Positions 35,431-44,997 are shown, numbered from the stretch's first letter. The stretch: 64,000 nucleotides of DNA from Streptomyces sp. MMBL 11-1 (GCF_028622875.1 NZ_CP117710.1:62001-126000), one strand, 5' to 3'. Program-made: numbers and translations. Notes: generated by a model from the letters alone, not told the origin.

Positions 35431-36708
35431 TCACGGCTTCACCTGGGTGAGCTGGTCCGCGCTGGTGGTCGCTGCCTGGAGGACCTGCCAGCCGTGCTCG
35501 GCGGTCAGCTTGCGGTACGCCTCGGTGACCGCGCGGAAGTGCGGTACCTCCGCCGCAAGTGTGGTTCCGGCCGAGAAGGGCAGCGAAGCGTGTGGGCTCG
35601 CAGGTTGCGTCTGGTAGGCCGCTTGCGCGGCGCGGATCCACAGGGCCTCTCCAGCTGCTGCTCCGGGACCGTTGCGCTCGGCGAGCGCCAGCTCGGCGAG
35701 CGCAGGAGGGGCGTGGCGGGACAGCTCCAGCATCACGTCACGGATCTCGGTCACGAAGCGCTGTACCCGGGCATCGGGCGTCTCGTCGTAGTAGCTGCAG
35801 ACATCATGCAGCGTATTGACGTGCGCCATCCCCGGCACACCGTGCAGGAGCGTTCGCGGGTTCTGGCGTATGCGGTGCGGTGCGCTCATGGCGAGGTCAC
35901 GCCACAGGGGATGGATCGCCAACAAGTCGCCCAGGGCCCGGACTCTCTGCCGGGCCGCGCGCAGGGCGGGCGCGAGGGCCCCCAGGCCCCACAGCAGGAA
36001 CGTGGCGTAGAGCAGGGTGTCGGTGACCGCTTCCTGGGCGAGCGAGAACCGGTCGGAAACCGGGGTGAACGTGATCAGGAGGACGTACGCGGTTCGCAGG
36101 AGGGCGTACAGGACGGCGAGAACCATCGCACCGGCCATCATCACCATGCCGATGCGTACAGCGCGCTGGGGTATCCGCCTGACCGCCCCGCCCCACTGGA
36201 CGGCGCAGACCGCGGCCGCGGTGGCCATGTAGAGGTAGAAGAGGCCCATGTAGACGGCGAGGCCGGGCTCGCCGGCGTACCGGCCGGTGAAGTAGAGAAC
36301 GTCGGCGACGACCTCGTCGAGCGCGAAGAAGAAGACGCTCACCATGACGGCGATGGTGCCGAGTGATGCCCGGGTGGCGACACGGTGGACGATGCCGGAG
36401 ATCTGGACGGTCCTGGAGATGCTTTCGGACGGTTCCGCGGTGCTGTACACGGCGGTGACGTAGCGCAGCAGGACGCAGATCCCGGTGATGGCCAGGACGT
36501 GCTTGACGAGGTAGGCCAAGTCGACGATCCCGAAGCTGCCGAGGACGTCGTGTGCGAGGGACGTGCGCGTCAGCCAGGCGGCGGCCAGCGCGGCGAAGGC
36601 GCCCCACAGTGAGCGCTTGCGCACACGTCCCCGCACTGCAGAAGGGGCCCTGAGCAGGGCTTGAATGAGGAGGAGTGCGGCGATGGCGTAGGCCAACACG
36701 TCAGACAC
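35431..36708 (-). CDS. MAB_1171c-like membrane protein
   Basis: The protein has 425 aa. The GTG at 36708 overlaps the end of the protease-like gene by 8 nt. Seven or so membrane helices fill residues 1-255, then a cytoplasmic domain with IHPLWRDLAMSAPHRI, the sequence I associate with the actinobacterial MAB_1171c putative transporter family. The family usually occurs next to an XRE regulator and an ImmA-like protein, as here. Transport activity is only assumed in the family. Confidence 0.75.
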   Translation of the reverse strand: MSDVLAYAIAALLLIQALLRAPSAVRGRVRKRSLWGAFAALAAAWLTRTSLAHDVLGSFGIVDLAYLVKHVLAITGICVLLRYVTAVYSTAEPSESISRTVQISGIVHRVATRASLGTIAVMVSVFFFALDEVVADVLYFTGRYAGEPGLAVYMGLFYLYMATAAAVCAVQWGGAVRRIPQRAVRIGMVMMAGAMVLAVLYALLRTAYVLLITFTPVSDRFSLAQEAVTDTLLYATFLLWGLGALAPALRAARQRVRALGDLLAIHPLWRDLAMSAPHRIRQNPRTLLHGVPGMAHVNTLHDVCSYYDETPDARVQRFVTEIRDVMLELSRHAPPALAELALAERNGPGAAAGEALWIRAAQAAYQTQPASPHASLPFSAGTTLAAEVPHFRAVTEAYRKLTAEHGWQVLQAATTSADQLTQVKP

Positions 36709-37321
36709 GGTTGTTCCAGAGTTCGCGGGAACCGCCAAGGGGATAGGTGAAGTCCTCGGCGAGTCGGCGGGCGGTGTTGTCTTCGATGAACTCACCTGCG
36801 TGGGCGAGTTGTTGGAGGCGGGCGGCAGCGGCCTCCGTGCGGATCTCCTTGTGGCTCCCGTAGTCCTGCCGGGCTGCTACCTGGCCGTTGGCGATGAGCC
36901 GCTCCACCATGCCGAGCAGGAGCCCGCCACGCAGTTCGTCCAGTTCGCCGTCGGTCATGCCGTCGGCGTCATCGAGCCACAGGTGCACCAGTTCGTGGAA
37001 GATGATCTGCTGCCCGTGGAAGGTATCCGCGCGCCCTGCGTGGAAGATCACGTCGAATGGCTGACTGCGGTGCTTGATCCACAGCCCGCACACCCCGATG
37101 ACCCCGAGCAGCCGGTCAGGGATCGGTACGAGGTGGATTCGGCGTTGCCGCGCCAGCTCGATGTTGCTGATCAAACCGTTCAGTGTCATCGGCGTCGGGA
37201 CCGGCATCGACGCCACGATGCTCTGCGTCTCAGCGGCCAGCGCCCGGCGCCGATCTCGGGCAGTCGAACGGGAGGGTCCCCCTCCCCCTGCGCTTCCGCG
37301 CCGGGGCAGCCAGCTCCGCAC
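36701..37321 (-). CDS. ImmA/IrrE-like metallopeptidase
   Basis: The protein has 206 aa from a GTG at 37321 preceded by AGGAGG with 4-nt spacing; this start is favoured over an upstream one lacking any site. The zinc motif HELVH is in QQIIFHELVHLWLDD near residue 110, and GTRRIHLVPIP-like residues precede it. ImmA/IrrE proteases cleave partner repressors. The nearby XRE protein (34074) is the obvious partner, although a HELVH-type protein could also act as a toxin component. First gene of the three-gene operon with the membrane protein and NUDIX hydrolase. Confidence 0.78.
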   Translation of the reverse strand: MRSWLPRRGSAGGGGPSRSTARDRRRALAAETQSIVASMPVPTPMTLNGLISNIELARQRRIHLVPIPDRLLGVIGVCGLWIKHRSQPFDVIFHAGRADTFHGQQIIFHELVHLWLDDADGMTDGELDELRGGLLLGMVERLIANGQVAARQDYGSHKEIRTEAAAARLQQLAHAGEFIEDNTARRLAEDFTYPLGGSRELWNNRV

Positions 37322-37372
37322 CTGTCCTCCTACCTGAACCTCGATCGAGCGAGGGCACCAGAACCCCAATAG

Positions 37373-37384
37373 AAACACATGTTC
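37373..37384. promoter_or_regulatory. Possible LexA-like site before the protease operon
   Basis: AAAC-ACAT-GTTC, one mismatch from GAAC-N4-GTTC, 51 nt before the start at 37321. Weak and isolated evidence. The adjoining 37385-37768 region shows no supported gene. Confidence 0.25.
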
Positions 37385-37768
37385 GAATTTGGGCGGCACC
37401 CGAATACGTGACCGCGACCAGCCCCCCAGCTCGGAGTCGACAGCCCTCAACCCCCACCCCTCTGCGCCGGGAAGACCACTCCCGCTGCCGGACCTACAGC
37501 CTCACGGGCAGCGACCTTCTACCGTCCCGAACGCAAAGAAAACAGGGCGAAGGTCGACCGGAAGCGTCGCTAAGCGATTCACGTGCTCTCCCCCTGAGTT
37601 GCCCTGCCACGGGCAAGCGGAAGGCTGGCAACCACCAGCCAGCGCGTAACATTACGGGGCGGTCGGTCTGTATAGCAACAGTCAAAAATCGCGATCAAGA
37701 TCAACTAGTTCCGCCCCGCCCTTTCGCCGCCGGGAGCGGGCGCTCCGAAGGAAAGGGCATGCCTGACC

Positions 37769-38461
37769 ATGACGCCTCCCCACGCAAGACAGCGGGCGCC
37801 GCAAGAGCGGTCCCTTCGCACCGTGCAAGACATACGCGAGGCCGCCGGTGAAATCTTCGACGAGTGCGGCTATACGGGCGCCACCCTAAAGATGATCTTG
37901 GAGCGGACGGGGGGCCGCGTGACCAAGGGCGGCCTCTACCACCACTACGCGTCCAAGGAGGCGCTGGCGAAGGACATCCTGAAGATTCAGGTTCCGATGA
38001 GCGTCCTTCCTCCGCAGCCCATGAAGCTGCAGGAGCTCGTGGACACGAGCTACTTCTACGTTCATCTCCTCCTGACCAGCCCGCTTGCCCGAGCCGGTGC
38101 ACGGCTCGCGATGGACGCCAGCCTTCCGCCGAGCATCGATCCGGCCGACATCTTCCGCGCCTGGTCCGCGCACGCCGCCTCTCTGCTGCGGCAGGCGGCG
38201 CAACTCGGGGAGACCCAGCGCGGACTCGACGTGGAGGCCATCGGGGAAATCCTCGTCGGCGCCTACAGCGGGATCCAGCAGACCTCGAAAGCCTTCGACG
38301 ACAGGAAGGAACTGCCGAGGAGGATCTCCCTGTTCTGGCAGCTCATCCTTCCCGGTATAACGAGTCCCGGCCTCCTCGCGCGTATCCACTTCTCCCCGGA
38401 TCGGCTCGGCCTGCTGTTCCCCCCTGATGCCCCTAAGGGCCTTGCAAAAAGCAGGAACTGA
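37769..38461 (+). CDS. TetR-family regulator, gamma-butyrolactone receptor type
   Basis: The protein has 230 aa. ATG at 37769; AAGGAAAG lies about 15 nt upstream, so initiation is not textbook. The HTH region IREAAGEIFDECGYTGATLK followed by TKGGLYHHYASKEALA is typical of ScbR/ArpA-like butyrolactone receptors. Such proteins repress their targets until a signalling lactone binds. A P450 gene follows 300 nt downstream behind a terminator. No butyrolactone synthase (AfsA-like) gene is visible, so the signal would come from elsewhere. Confidence 0.85.
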   Translation: MTPPHARQRAPQERSLRTVQDIREAAGEIFDECGYTGATLKMILERTGGRVTKGGLYHHYASKEALAKDILKIQVPMSVLPPQPMKLQELVDTSYFYVHLLLTSPLARAGARLAMDASLPPSIDPADIFRAWSAHAASLLRQAAQLGETQRGLDVEAIGEILVGAYSGIQQTSKAFDDRKELPRRISLFWQLILPGITSPGLLARIHFSPDRLGLLFPPDAPKGLAKSRN

Positions 38462-38514
38462 CGAATCGTAATATCGCTTGCCGGCCTCGCCCGGAGCCCT
38501 GGATCGGCCCGAAA

Positions 38515-38540
38515 TTAAACCGGGCGGACGCCCGGTTTAA
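38515..38540. terminator. Terminator after the TetR gene
   Basis: TTAAACCGGGC with its perfect complement and a 4-nt loop, 54 nt past the stop. The T/A flanks give it a factor-independent look. Confidence 0.75.
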
Positions 38541-38759
38541 GGGGTGAGGCGGATTCTGGGGTACTCAAACGGAATCAGCCAGGTTAGGTTCATGCCCGAG
38601 ATGACGTCAGCCCGAGCGGGCGTCAGCGACTTTGCAAGCAAATGAGCAGTCGCGCAGTGCAGCGCGTCCAACTCCGCTGCCACAGTCTCGTGTCTCGTAC
38701 CGCAGAGGGTCATGGTCGCCGCGGCGCGCTCGGACCCCAGCCACTCCCGGAAGGCCACC

Positions 38760-40040
38760 ATGACCACGCAGGAACTGACCACACCTCGTTGCCCCTTCAG
38801 GCTCGATCCCCTCGCCGCGGACCTGCAAGGCGAGAACGAGGACCTCCGGGCCATGGGGCCGGCGGCCCGGATCGAGCTTCCGGGGGGAGTGTTGGCGACG
38901 AGCATCACCAGCCAGGCGCTCGCGAAGCGCCTCATGATGGACGACCGGGTCTCCAAGGACCCGAGAAGGCACTGGCCCGCCTACAACAACGGCGGCGTCC
39001 CCGCCCTTTGGCCCTTCCGCATATGGGTCGACATCCGCAACGCACTGAGCACCTACGGTGAAGAGCACGCCAGACTCAGGCAGTTGATCGCCCCGGCCTT
39101 CAGCACGCGCCGCGTCCGGCAGCTGCAGCCCAGCATCGAGGCCATCGTCGAGAGGCGTCTCGATGACCTGGAGGCCCAGCCCGAGGGCCCTGTGGACCTG
39201 AGGAAGGACTTCGCCTGGCTCATACCTCTCCAGGTGGTCAACCTCCTGCTCGGCATACCGAAAGACATGGAAGAGACCTTCCGTCACCTCGTCGGCGCGA
39301 ACATGTCCACCCACTACACCCCCGAACAGGCCGAGGCCAACGGCAGGGCCTACTACGAGCTGCTCGACAGCCTTGTCGAGACCAAGCGCCGATCCCCGGG
39401 CGACGACATCACCACGCACCTCGTCGGCCTCCACGACAAGGGCACCGTCAGCCGCAAGGAACTGATCGACAGCTTCATGCTGCTGGTCGGCGCCGGACAC
39501 GAAACGACGATGAACGCCCTCGACCAGGCATGTGTCAGCCTCCTCAGCCACCCGGAGCAGCTCGCGCTCGTGCAGAGCGGCCAGGTCTCCTGGGGCGCAG
39601 CGATCGACGAAACACTGCGTCACCAGTCCCCGGTGGCGAACATCCTCCTCCGGTTCGCCGTCGAGACGATCCACGACGCCGAGACCGGCACGACGATCGA
39701 GCAGGGCGAGGCCATCGTCATCAACCTCGCCGCCGCAGGCCGTGACCCGCTCCTCCACCACGAGCCGGCAGATTTCGATCTCACCCGAGCCTCCCGGCGC
39801 CAGCACATAGCCTTCGGCCACGGACCTCACTACTGCCTCGGTGCCGAGCTGGCCAGGCTCGAACTCCGTACCTCCCTGGAGCGTCTCTTCCAGCGCTTCC
39901 CCTCGATGTCACTGGCCGTGCCCGCGGCCGACCTCAAGCCGCTGCCGTCGTTCATCTCGAACGGACACCAAGCGATCCCGGTCCTCCGGGCGAAGAAGGT
40001 GCCGATCCCCCTCCACCGCCGAGCAGGGCGAGCGTCATGA
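38760..40040 (+). CDS. Cytochrome P450
   Basis: The protein has 426 aa. ATG at 38760 preceded by AAGG with 5-nt spacing. I-helix oxygen motif LLVGAGHETT near residue 243, ExxR in IDETLRHQSP, and heme loop FGHGPHYCLGAELARLE near residue 348, with the Cys ligand. It is a soluble bacterial P450 needing ferredoxin partners not seen here. It is coupled to the next gene by ATGA and sits behind a butyrolactone-receptor-like regulator, so it could be a target of that regulator or modify a signal or secondary metabolite. Confidence 0.93.
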   Translation: MTTQELTTPRCPFRLDPLAADLQGENEDLRAMGPAARIELPGGVLATSITSQALAKRLMMDDRVSKDPRRHWPAYNNGGVPALWPFRIWVDIRNALSTYGEEHARLRQLIAPAFSTRRVRQLQPSIEAIVERRLDDLEAQPEGPVDLRKDFAWLIPLQVVNLLLGIPKDMEETFRHLVGANMSTHYTPEQAEANGRAYYELLDSLVETKRRSPGDDITTHLVGLHDKGTVSRKELIDSFMLLVGAGHETTMNALDQACVSLLSHPEQLALVQSGQVSWGAAIDETLRHQSPVANILLRFAVETIHDAETGTTIEQGEAIVINLAAAGRDPLLHHEPADFDLTRASRRQHIAFGHGPHYCLGAELARLELRTSLERLFQRFPSMSLAVPAADLKPLPSFISNGHQAIPVLRAKKVPIPLHRRAGRAS

Positions 40041-40990
40041 TCAACCGCGCGCAGACCCGAGAGGCCGCTCCCGGCGGGACATGCCCGCAGTGTGGAGCAG
40101 CATTCGCTCCCCGCTGGTTCCCCGACGGATACAGCCCGAGCGCCGGCGCCCTCTGCGCCAGCGGACTGCTCGATCCGCCGCCGGACCGCAACGGAGCAGC
40201 CCTCCGGACCTCCTACGACCAGGAGCCCGAGCAGACATTCCTGCAGCGCGCGCTCTCCAGTCTCAGCGCACGCCTGGGTCCCCCCTCGCAGTACGGCGGT
40301 GACAGCCTCGGGCCGGCGGTCCGGTGGCGGTGGCCTTCGCAGACGGTGATCCTGACCGCGCCCCGGGGGCTGTGCCCGCAGGTATCGGTGACCCGGACCA
40401 GCGAGCTGGAGAAGGCCGAGACCGCGGCCTTCCGCCGAGCCGTGGGCGCACCGCAGGTCGCGCTGCCCTTCCTGTGGAGCTACCAACCTGGACCCATGTG
40501 TCTCCCTCCCCCTCCCGGCCGGGCGGCACCGAGCTGGGATCACCTGCAGGGATCCCTTCAAGCGGTGTTCCGAGCATGGTGTTCGCACCTGGTCCCCTTG
40601 GTGGGAAGCGAGGGTGCGGGCTTCAACATCATCGACGTGCGGGACCGCCGGTGGCGGCTGTGCGTGGTCGTCAGCCCGGAAGATCATCTCTTCCTCGCTG
40701 TCGACGACCGCGGCCGCCAGGCCGGTGAGGACGGCATGAGGCAACGAGGATGGCAGACGTTCGTCCCTCTGCTCCGGATGTGGGACGCCGAGTTCGCGCT
40801 GAGTGACGCCGGCGCCGCGTCTGCCGCTCGGCTTCTCGTCTCGGAGCTGCAGAACCGGAACGTTCGCTCGCCGGGAGACCTTCGGCTCACGCACATCAGT
40901 TCCGGAGACCACGGGCAGCTCGACATCCCCGGCCTCAGCATCCCGCCCGCCGAGCATGCGGACTTCACGACGCGAGCGGTAGCGTCCTGA
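40037..40990 (+). CDS. Hypothetical protein coupled to the P450, 317 aa
   Basis: The ATG at 40037 overlaps the P450 stop as ATGA. The N-terminus has TCPQCGAAFAPRWFPDG, a possible zinc knuckle with LCASG after it. A mixed alpha/beta body contains RRWRLCVVVSPEDHLFLAV. No family recognised. Coupling suggests a function with the P450, perhaps in substrate handling or redox. Confidence 0.65.
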   Translation: MINRAQTREAAPGGTCPQCGAAFAPRWFPDGYSPSAGALCASGLLDPPPDRNGAALRTSYDQEPEQTFLQRALSSLSARLGPPSQYGGDSLGPAVRWRWPSQTVILTAPRGLCPQVSVTRTSELEKAETAAFRRAVGAPQVALPFLWSYQPGPMCLPPPPGRAAPSWDHLQGSLQAVFRAWCSHLVPLVGSEGAGFNIIDVRDRRWRLCVVVSPEDHLFLAVDDRGRQAGEDGMRQRGWQTFVPLLRMWDAEFALSDAGAASAARLLVSELQNRNVRSPGDLRLTHISSGDHGQLDIPGLSIPPAEHADFTTRAVAS

Positions 40991-41082
40991 TCTCCTCCGC
41001 GCCGAAGCTGTCGTTCACCTCGGAGTCGTCAGCGAGTCACGGGGCCTCGTGGCGGCCGGGCCCGCGGGTTGCGGGCTGGCAG

Positions 41083-41616
41083 TCAGGTATCGCAAGGGGG
41101 CTCCCGATGGCCGTGTTGCCCCGTCGGGGGCGCATGGATGACCTTGCGCACTGTGTTGCGTGAGAGGCCGGTCAGCCGAGCGGCCTCCGTCTCCTTGATC
41201 CCGACCCGCGCCGAGCGAGCCAGCAAGTCATCGCGTCCCCGGTTGATGGCGCCGTAAGCGACCAGGTCGCGACGGATCGCGTCGCGTGCGTGCTGAGCGA
41301 ACGCGGCGTAGTCGCCTGCGGCCAGTTGCAGCAAGGCCGGCATGGGGAATCCGGCGGCCTCCAGCAGTGCCTGCACCAGCTCGGGCCGGCACGCGTTGAT
41401 GTCGAGTTCATCGCTGGCGGAGGGCAGGAGCGCGTCAAAATGGGCCAGCGCATCTCGCAGTCCAGCAGCTTCATCGCGGGTGAGGGACCACTCGCCCTGG
41501 CTGAGTCGTTCCGCCAGCCGGGCGAAGGCCTGCATCATCAGGCCCGTGGCCTCTGCCAGCTGCCGCTCGCGGTCCGTCGCGTCGGCGTAGATCATGTTGT
41601 GCGTCTCCGGCAGCAC
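41083..41616 (-). CDS. Helical protein with C-terminal HTH, 177 aa
   Basis: The GTG at 41616 has GAGGAGG 4 nt before it. The first 120 residues are helical and acidic (LMMQAFARLAERLSQGEWSL). The end contains GIKETEAARLTGLSRNTVRK, a clear helix-turn-helix, as in small invertase-type or WhiB-independent regulators. Likely a DNA-binding protein. The long upstream open frame is not coding. Confidence 0.7.
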   Translation of the reverse strand: MLPETHNMIYADATDRERQLAEATGLMMQAFARLAERLSQGEWSLTRDEAAGLRDALAHFDALLPSASDELDINACRPELVQALLEAAGFPMPALLQLAAGDYAAFAQHARDAIRRDLVAYGAINRGRDDLLARSARVGIKETEAARLTGLSRNTVRKVIHAPPTGQHGHREPPCDT

Positions 41617-41900
41617 AGATCCTCCTCGGTTCGTCGGTTCGTTCCCGAGGTACAACGAGGCGGGGCTCTTCACGGCCTGTGCAATTCTGCACATTTTGGC
41701 GCTGGTCTCTGCAGCGACGGCAGAAGGATGACTCCCTGCTCTGTGTGCTCGCCTCGTCGAGGCCGCTTTGCTGGGCGTTCGGGGGCGGGCCAGCGGCCTG
41801 GCTCCCCATGCACCGGCCCGACCCAGGTCCCGGCTGGAAACGGCGCAAGGGGCGAGCGCTCGGTCGATGTGTGACGAGACTGGCGTCCGGTGCGGTCGCG

Positions 41901-42824
41901 TCACAACTGGGCGATGCAGCTGTGCGGCGCTCGGTGGGCCCGTCGGTTGGGCAGCCGCCCGCCGAGCAGGATGAGCCGGGCCGCGCGGTGGCGTTGCCCG
42001 GCGTACGGCTCCAGAAGCTGAAGCATCTGCTCGTCCGTTCCGTTCTGGGCGCCGGTCAGTGCGTACCCGATCTGGACGGGCAGGTGAAGGTCGCCGAGGG
42101 TGAGGGCGTCGGGCGCGCCGAGGGTGCGCTGAAGGGTCTCGGCAGCGGTCCAGGGGCCGATGCCCGGGATGAACTGGAGCCGGGCCATCGCCTGCGGCAG
42201 CGGCATCTTCGCGGCCTCTTCCAGGCGCGGGGCGCAATGGCAGGCGCGCAGGATCGCCGCCGCGCGGGACCGGTCGACACCGGCGCGATGCCATTCCCAG
42301 GAGGGGACCGTGCGCCACGTGGCGGCCGCCGGTGGTACGCGCATTCCGTCCGGGGCCGGGCCGGGGGGCTTCTCCCCGTACTGGGTCAGGAGGCGCCGCC
42401 CTGCGTAGTGGGCACTGCCGGTGGTGATCCGCTGCTCCAGCACGCTCGGGACGAGGGACTCCATCACCAGTCCGGTGCGGGTCAGTCGCAGCCCGCCGTG
42501 CCTACGGTGCGCCTCTGCCACCAGACGGTGACGGGGCAGGAAATCGGCCGGGGCGTCGTCGGCACCGAGCAGCGCTGGTAGCTGCTCAAGCGCCCAGTCG
42601 GCGCCCGGGCCCCACGCCGTTGCGGCGATCGTCCGTTCACCGGCCGGCTCCGAGCCGTCCCCGCTGATGCGCAGGGTCACCGGGCCGTCGGGGGTACGGG
42701 AGGTTCGCCACCAGGTTCCGTCGGGCTCGCGCCGGCAGGCCGGGTCCCTACGGCCGCGCCGCAGCACCCGCAGTGTGCGGGCGAGACCGTAGGGCGCGGG
42801 CGGCGCCCAGGAGCGGCTGGTCAT
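41901..42824 (-). CDS. DNA-3-methyladenine glycosylase, AlkA-like
   Basis: The protein has about 307 aa; ATG at 42824. HhH-GPD fold: helix-hairpin-helix LQFIPGIGPWTAAETLQRTL followed by GAPDALTLGDLHLP, whose Asp takes the place of the catalytic acid. The N-terminal part resembles the AlkA beta domain. The enzyme removes alkylated bases. It adds to the repair genes of the window. No ada-type regulator is adjacent; the convergent and upstream neighbours are regulators of unknown targets. Confidence 0.85.
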   Translation of the reverse strand: MTSRSWAPPAPYGLARTLRVLRRGRRDPACRREPDGTWWRTSRTPDGPVTLRISGDGSEPAGERTIAATAWGPGADWALEQLPALLGADDAPADFLPRHRLVAEAHRRHGGLRLTRTGLVMESLVPSVLEQRITTGSAHYAGRRLLTQYGEKPPGPAPDGMRVPPAAATWRTVPSWEWHRAGVDRSRAAAILRACHCAPRLEEAAKMPLPQAMARLQFIPGIGPWTAAETLQRTLGAPDALTLGDLHLPVQIGYALTGAQNGTDEQMLQLLEPYAGQRHRAARLILLGGRLPNRRAHRAPHSCIAQL

Positions 42825-42914
42825 GGTTCCCAACGTACGAGGACAGAGCGAGAGCTGGCGCGGGCGTAGAGCCGGGGCGCAGGTCTGGGCCCTCTGGGGC
42901 AGTTCTTCCGCGGT

Positions 42915-43601
42915 TCAGTTCGTGCCGCCGGCCGATGGGCTCGGGGATGAAAGAGAGGCCTTCGCGGACTGGTCGTCGGAGTCGGTAGTGCCTGGTGGCC
43001 GCCGTTGCAGATCGAGGGCCGGGATGAGGGCCGGGATCGCGATGGACGGCAGAAGGTGTCGCCACATGACGGCGATTCGGCTGATAGCGGCGTCCCCGGC
43101 CTTGGGCTCCGGGGCGAAGCGGCGCAGCCCGGCGAGGACGGTCGTGATCAGCTCGGCGGTATCGGTGGGGGCGACGTGTGAGAGCAGCTCCCCGGCGTGG
43201 GCGGCATCGGTCAGCAGGCCGGTGATCGTCAGGTGGAGGCGTTCCTGCCCCGCGCTGCCCTCGAACTCGGGCTCGCCGATCAGGCGCAGGGCGCCGCGGA
43301 GGACCGGATCGGTGAGTGGCGGGTCGGCGTAGCCGTTGATGAGTGTGATGAGGGTCTGGAGGCGTACGGGGCCGGCGGGGATTTCGGTGGTGTCCGGCTC
43401 CTGGAGGCGGGCCAGGACCCCGGCAGCCATCTCTTCCTTGCTCGCGAAGTGGAAGTACAGCGCCCCCTTGGTCACGTGGGACCGGTCCATAATCTGCCCG
43501 ACGGAGGCCCCGTGGTAGCCGTACTCGGCGAACACTTCGCCCGCTGCGCACAGCACCCGCTGCCGGGTTGCACGAGCGCGTTCCTGTTTGGGTTGGGCCA
43601 C
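42915..43601 (-). CDS. TetR-family regulator, gamma-butyrolactone receptor type (second copy)
   Basis: The protein has 228 aa. GTG at 43601 with AGGA about 7 nt before it. HTH: LCAAGEVFAEYGYHGASVGQ followed by VTKGALYFHFASKEEM, highly typical of ScbR-like receptors. The ligand-binding half is less conserved. It lies 90 nt upstream of, and co-directional with, the AlkA-like gene. The 388-nt region 43602-43989 upstream shows no convincing gene and probably holds its promoter. Confidence 0.85.
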   Translation of the reverse strand: MAQPKQERARATRQRVLCAAGEVFAEYGYHGASVGQIMDRSHVTKGALYFHFASKEEMAAGVLARLQEPDTTEIPAGPVRLQTLITLINGYADPPLTDPVLRGALRLIGEPEFEGSAGQERLHLTITGLLTDAAHAGELLSHVAPTDTAELITTVLAGLRRFAPEPKAGDAAISRIAVMWRHLLPSIAIPALIPALDLQRRPPGTTDSDDQSAKASLSSPSPSAGGTN

Positions 43602-43989
43602 CGTGTGTTCCTGCCGATCATGCGTATGGACGAGAGGTGCGGCCGCACCTCGGTGTGCGAGGTCTCCGGTCAGAGGCGGACGGGATGGCGCCCCTGCCAC
43701 CCAGATGGATGATCTTGAGAAAGTCCGGCAAGGGCGGGCTTCGGCAGATGCATCCAGGTGTAGCACGTACTGGTGCGCGGGTGTGGCCGGCGAGCTGAGG
43801 GCTCCGCACGATGACGCCGAAGGTTCAGCGAAGCCCCATACCGGCACACGGAGGAGAAGCTTCCTTTGCGAGCCTATCGGCGGGGTCTGACAATCGGCCG
43901 GTTCTCCCCGAGTCTGCGGCACGCAGAACGGTGCGGTGAACGTCGTCCCTCAAGTGGCATCCGACTCGCCGGGGCGATAGACCCAGAGA

Positions 43990-44997
43990 ATGAACCCGGA
44001 CCCTCTCCGCCCGCCGGTGGAGCCCATGCTGGCCCAGGCCCGGGACACCCTTCCGGGGCCGGGCGCGCTGCGCGGCGGACTGGCCATGGAGCTCAAGTGG
44101 GACGGCTACCGGGTCATTCTCTTCACACCGAGCCGGCCGGGCGGCCCGCTGCTGCTCCAGACCAGGAAGGGCGCGCTGGTCCAGGACAGGTTCCCCGACC
44201 TGGTGGCGGCCGCGTCCCAGCTCCCGCCCGGCTTGGTCCTCGACGGCGAGCTGCTGGCCTTGACGGGCGACGGGTCTATGGACTTCGGAGCGCTCCAGCG
44301 CCGGGCGGCATCCGGCGTCCCGCGGACGGTGCAGGCGCTCGCGAAGGCGTTCCCGGCGTATCTCGTTGTCTTCGACATCCTCCAGATCGATGGTCGGCCC
44401 GTCCTTGCTGAACCGTACGAGCGTCGCCGCACCATGCTGGTGTCGCTGTTCGCCGACCAGGCGCTGACACCGCCGTGGACGCTGTGCCCGTCGACGAGAG
44501 ACCCGGCAGTCGCCCGGGAGTGGCTGGAGACGTGGACCCGGACACCGGGGATCGAAGGAGTGGTCTGCAAGGGCCTTCACCAGCCCTACCGGCTGGGCGC
44601 CAGGGGATGGCTGAAGGTGAGGGCGCGGGAGACGACCGAGGCCGTGATCGGTGCGATCACCGGCACCCTGGGCCGTCCTCACCTGCTGGTCCTTGGGCGA
44701 TACGACTCGGATGGGCGGTTGCGGCACGTCGGCAAGACCACCGTCGTCTCCCCGGCCGCCGCCCGGCAGCTTGCCGATCAGCTCACCGTGGCCGCCCCGG
44801 GCGCACACCCGTGGGAGGGGGCACGGTTCTCGTCCGGGTGGGGGACCAGCACCGTCCTCGACACGACGCTCGTCGTCCCGGACCGGGTGGCAGAGGTCAG
44901 CGTCGACACCGCTCGCGACCGTGGTGTCTGGCGGCACCCGGTCCGCCTGGTCCGTCTGCGATCCGATGTGCCGGTGCAGGACGTGAACACCTTCTGA
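43990..44997 (+). CDS. ATP-dependent DNA ligase (LigC/LigD-ligase-domain type)
   Basis: The protein has 335 aa; ATG at 43990 with a weak site. Motif I KWDG has the catalytic Lys36 in ELKWDGYR. Later motifs are LDGELLAL (III), YLVVFDIL (IIIa), GIEGVVCKG (IV) and WLKVR (V). The C-terminal OB domain extends to the end. The family seals nicks using ATP, often in non-homologous end joining. No Ku gene is visible here. It is an intact relative of the frameshifted ligase at 26785-27694. Confidence 0.9.
   Translation: MNPDPLRPPVEPMLAQARDTLPGPGALRGGLAMELKWDGYRVILFTPSRPGGPLLLQTRKGALVQDRFPDLVAAASQLPPGLVLDGELLALTGDGSMDFGALQRRAASGVPRTVQALAKAFPAYLVVFDILQIDGRPVLAEPYERRRTMLVSLFADQALTPPWTLCPSTRDPAVAREWLETWTRTPGIEGVVCKGLHQPYRLGARGWLKVRARETTEAVIGAITGTLGRPHLLVLGRYDSDGRLRHVGKTTVVSPAAARQLADQLTVAAPGAHPWEGARFSSGWGTSTVLDTTLVVPDRVAEVSVDTARDRGVWRHPVRLVRLRSDVPVQDVNTF

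Noticed and set aside
42915..43922. Longer form of the second TetR gene
   Set aside because: The first 107 codons lack coding character, and the GTG at 43601 gives a standard TetR N-terminus.
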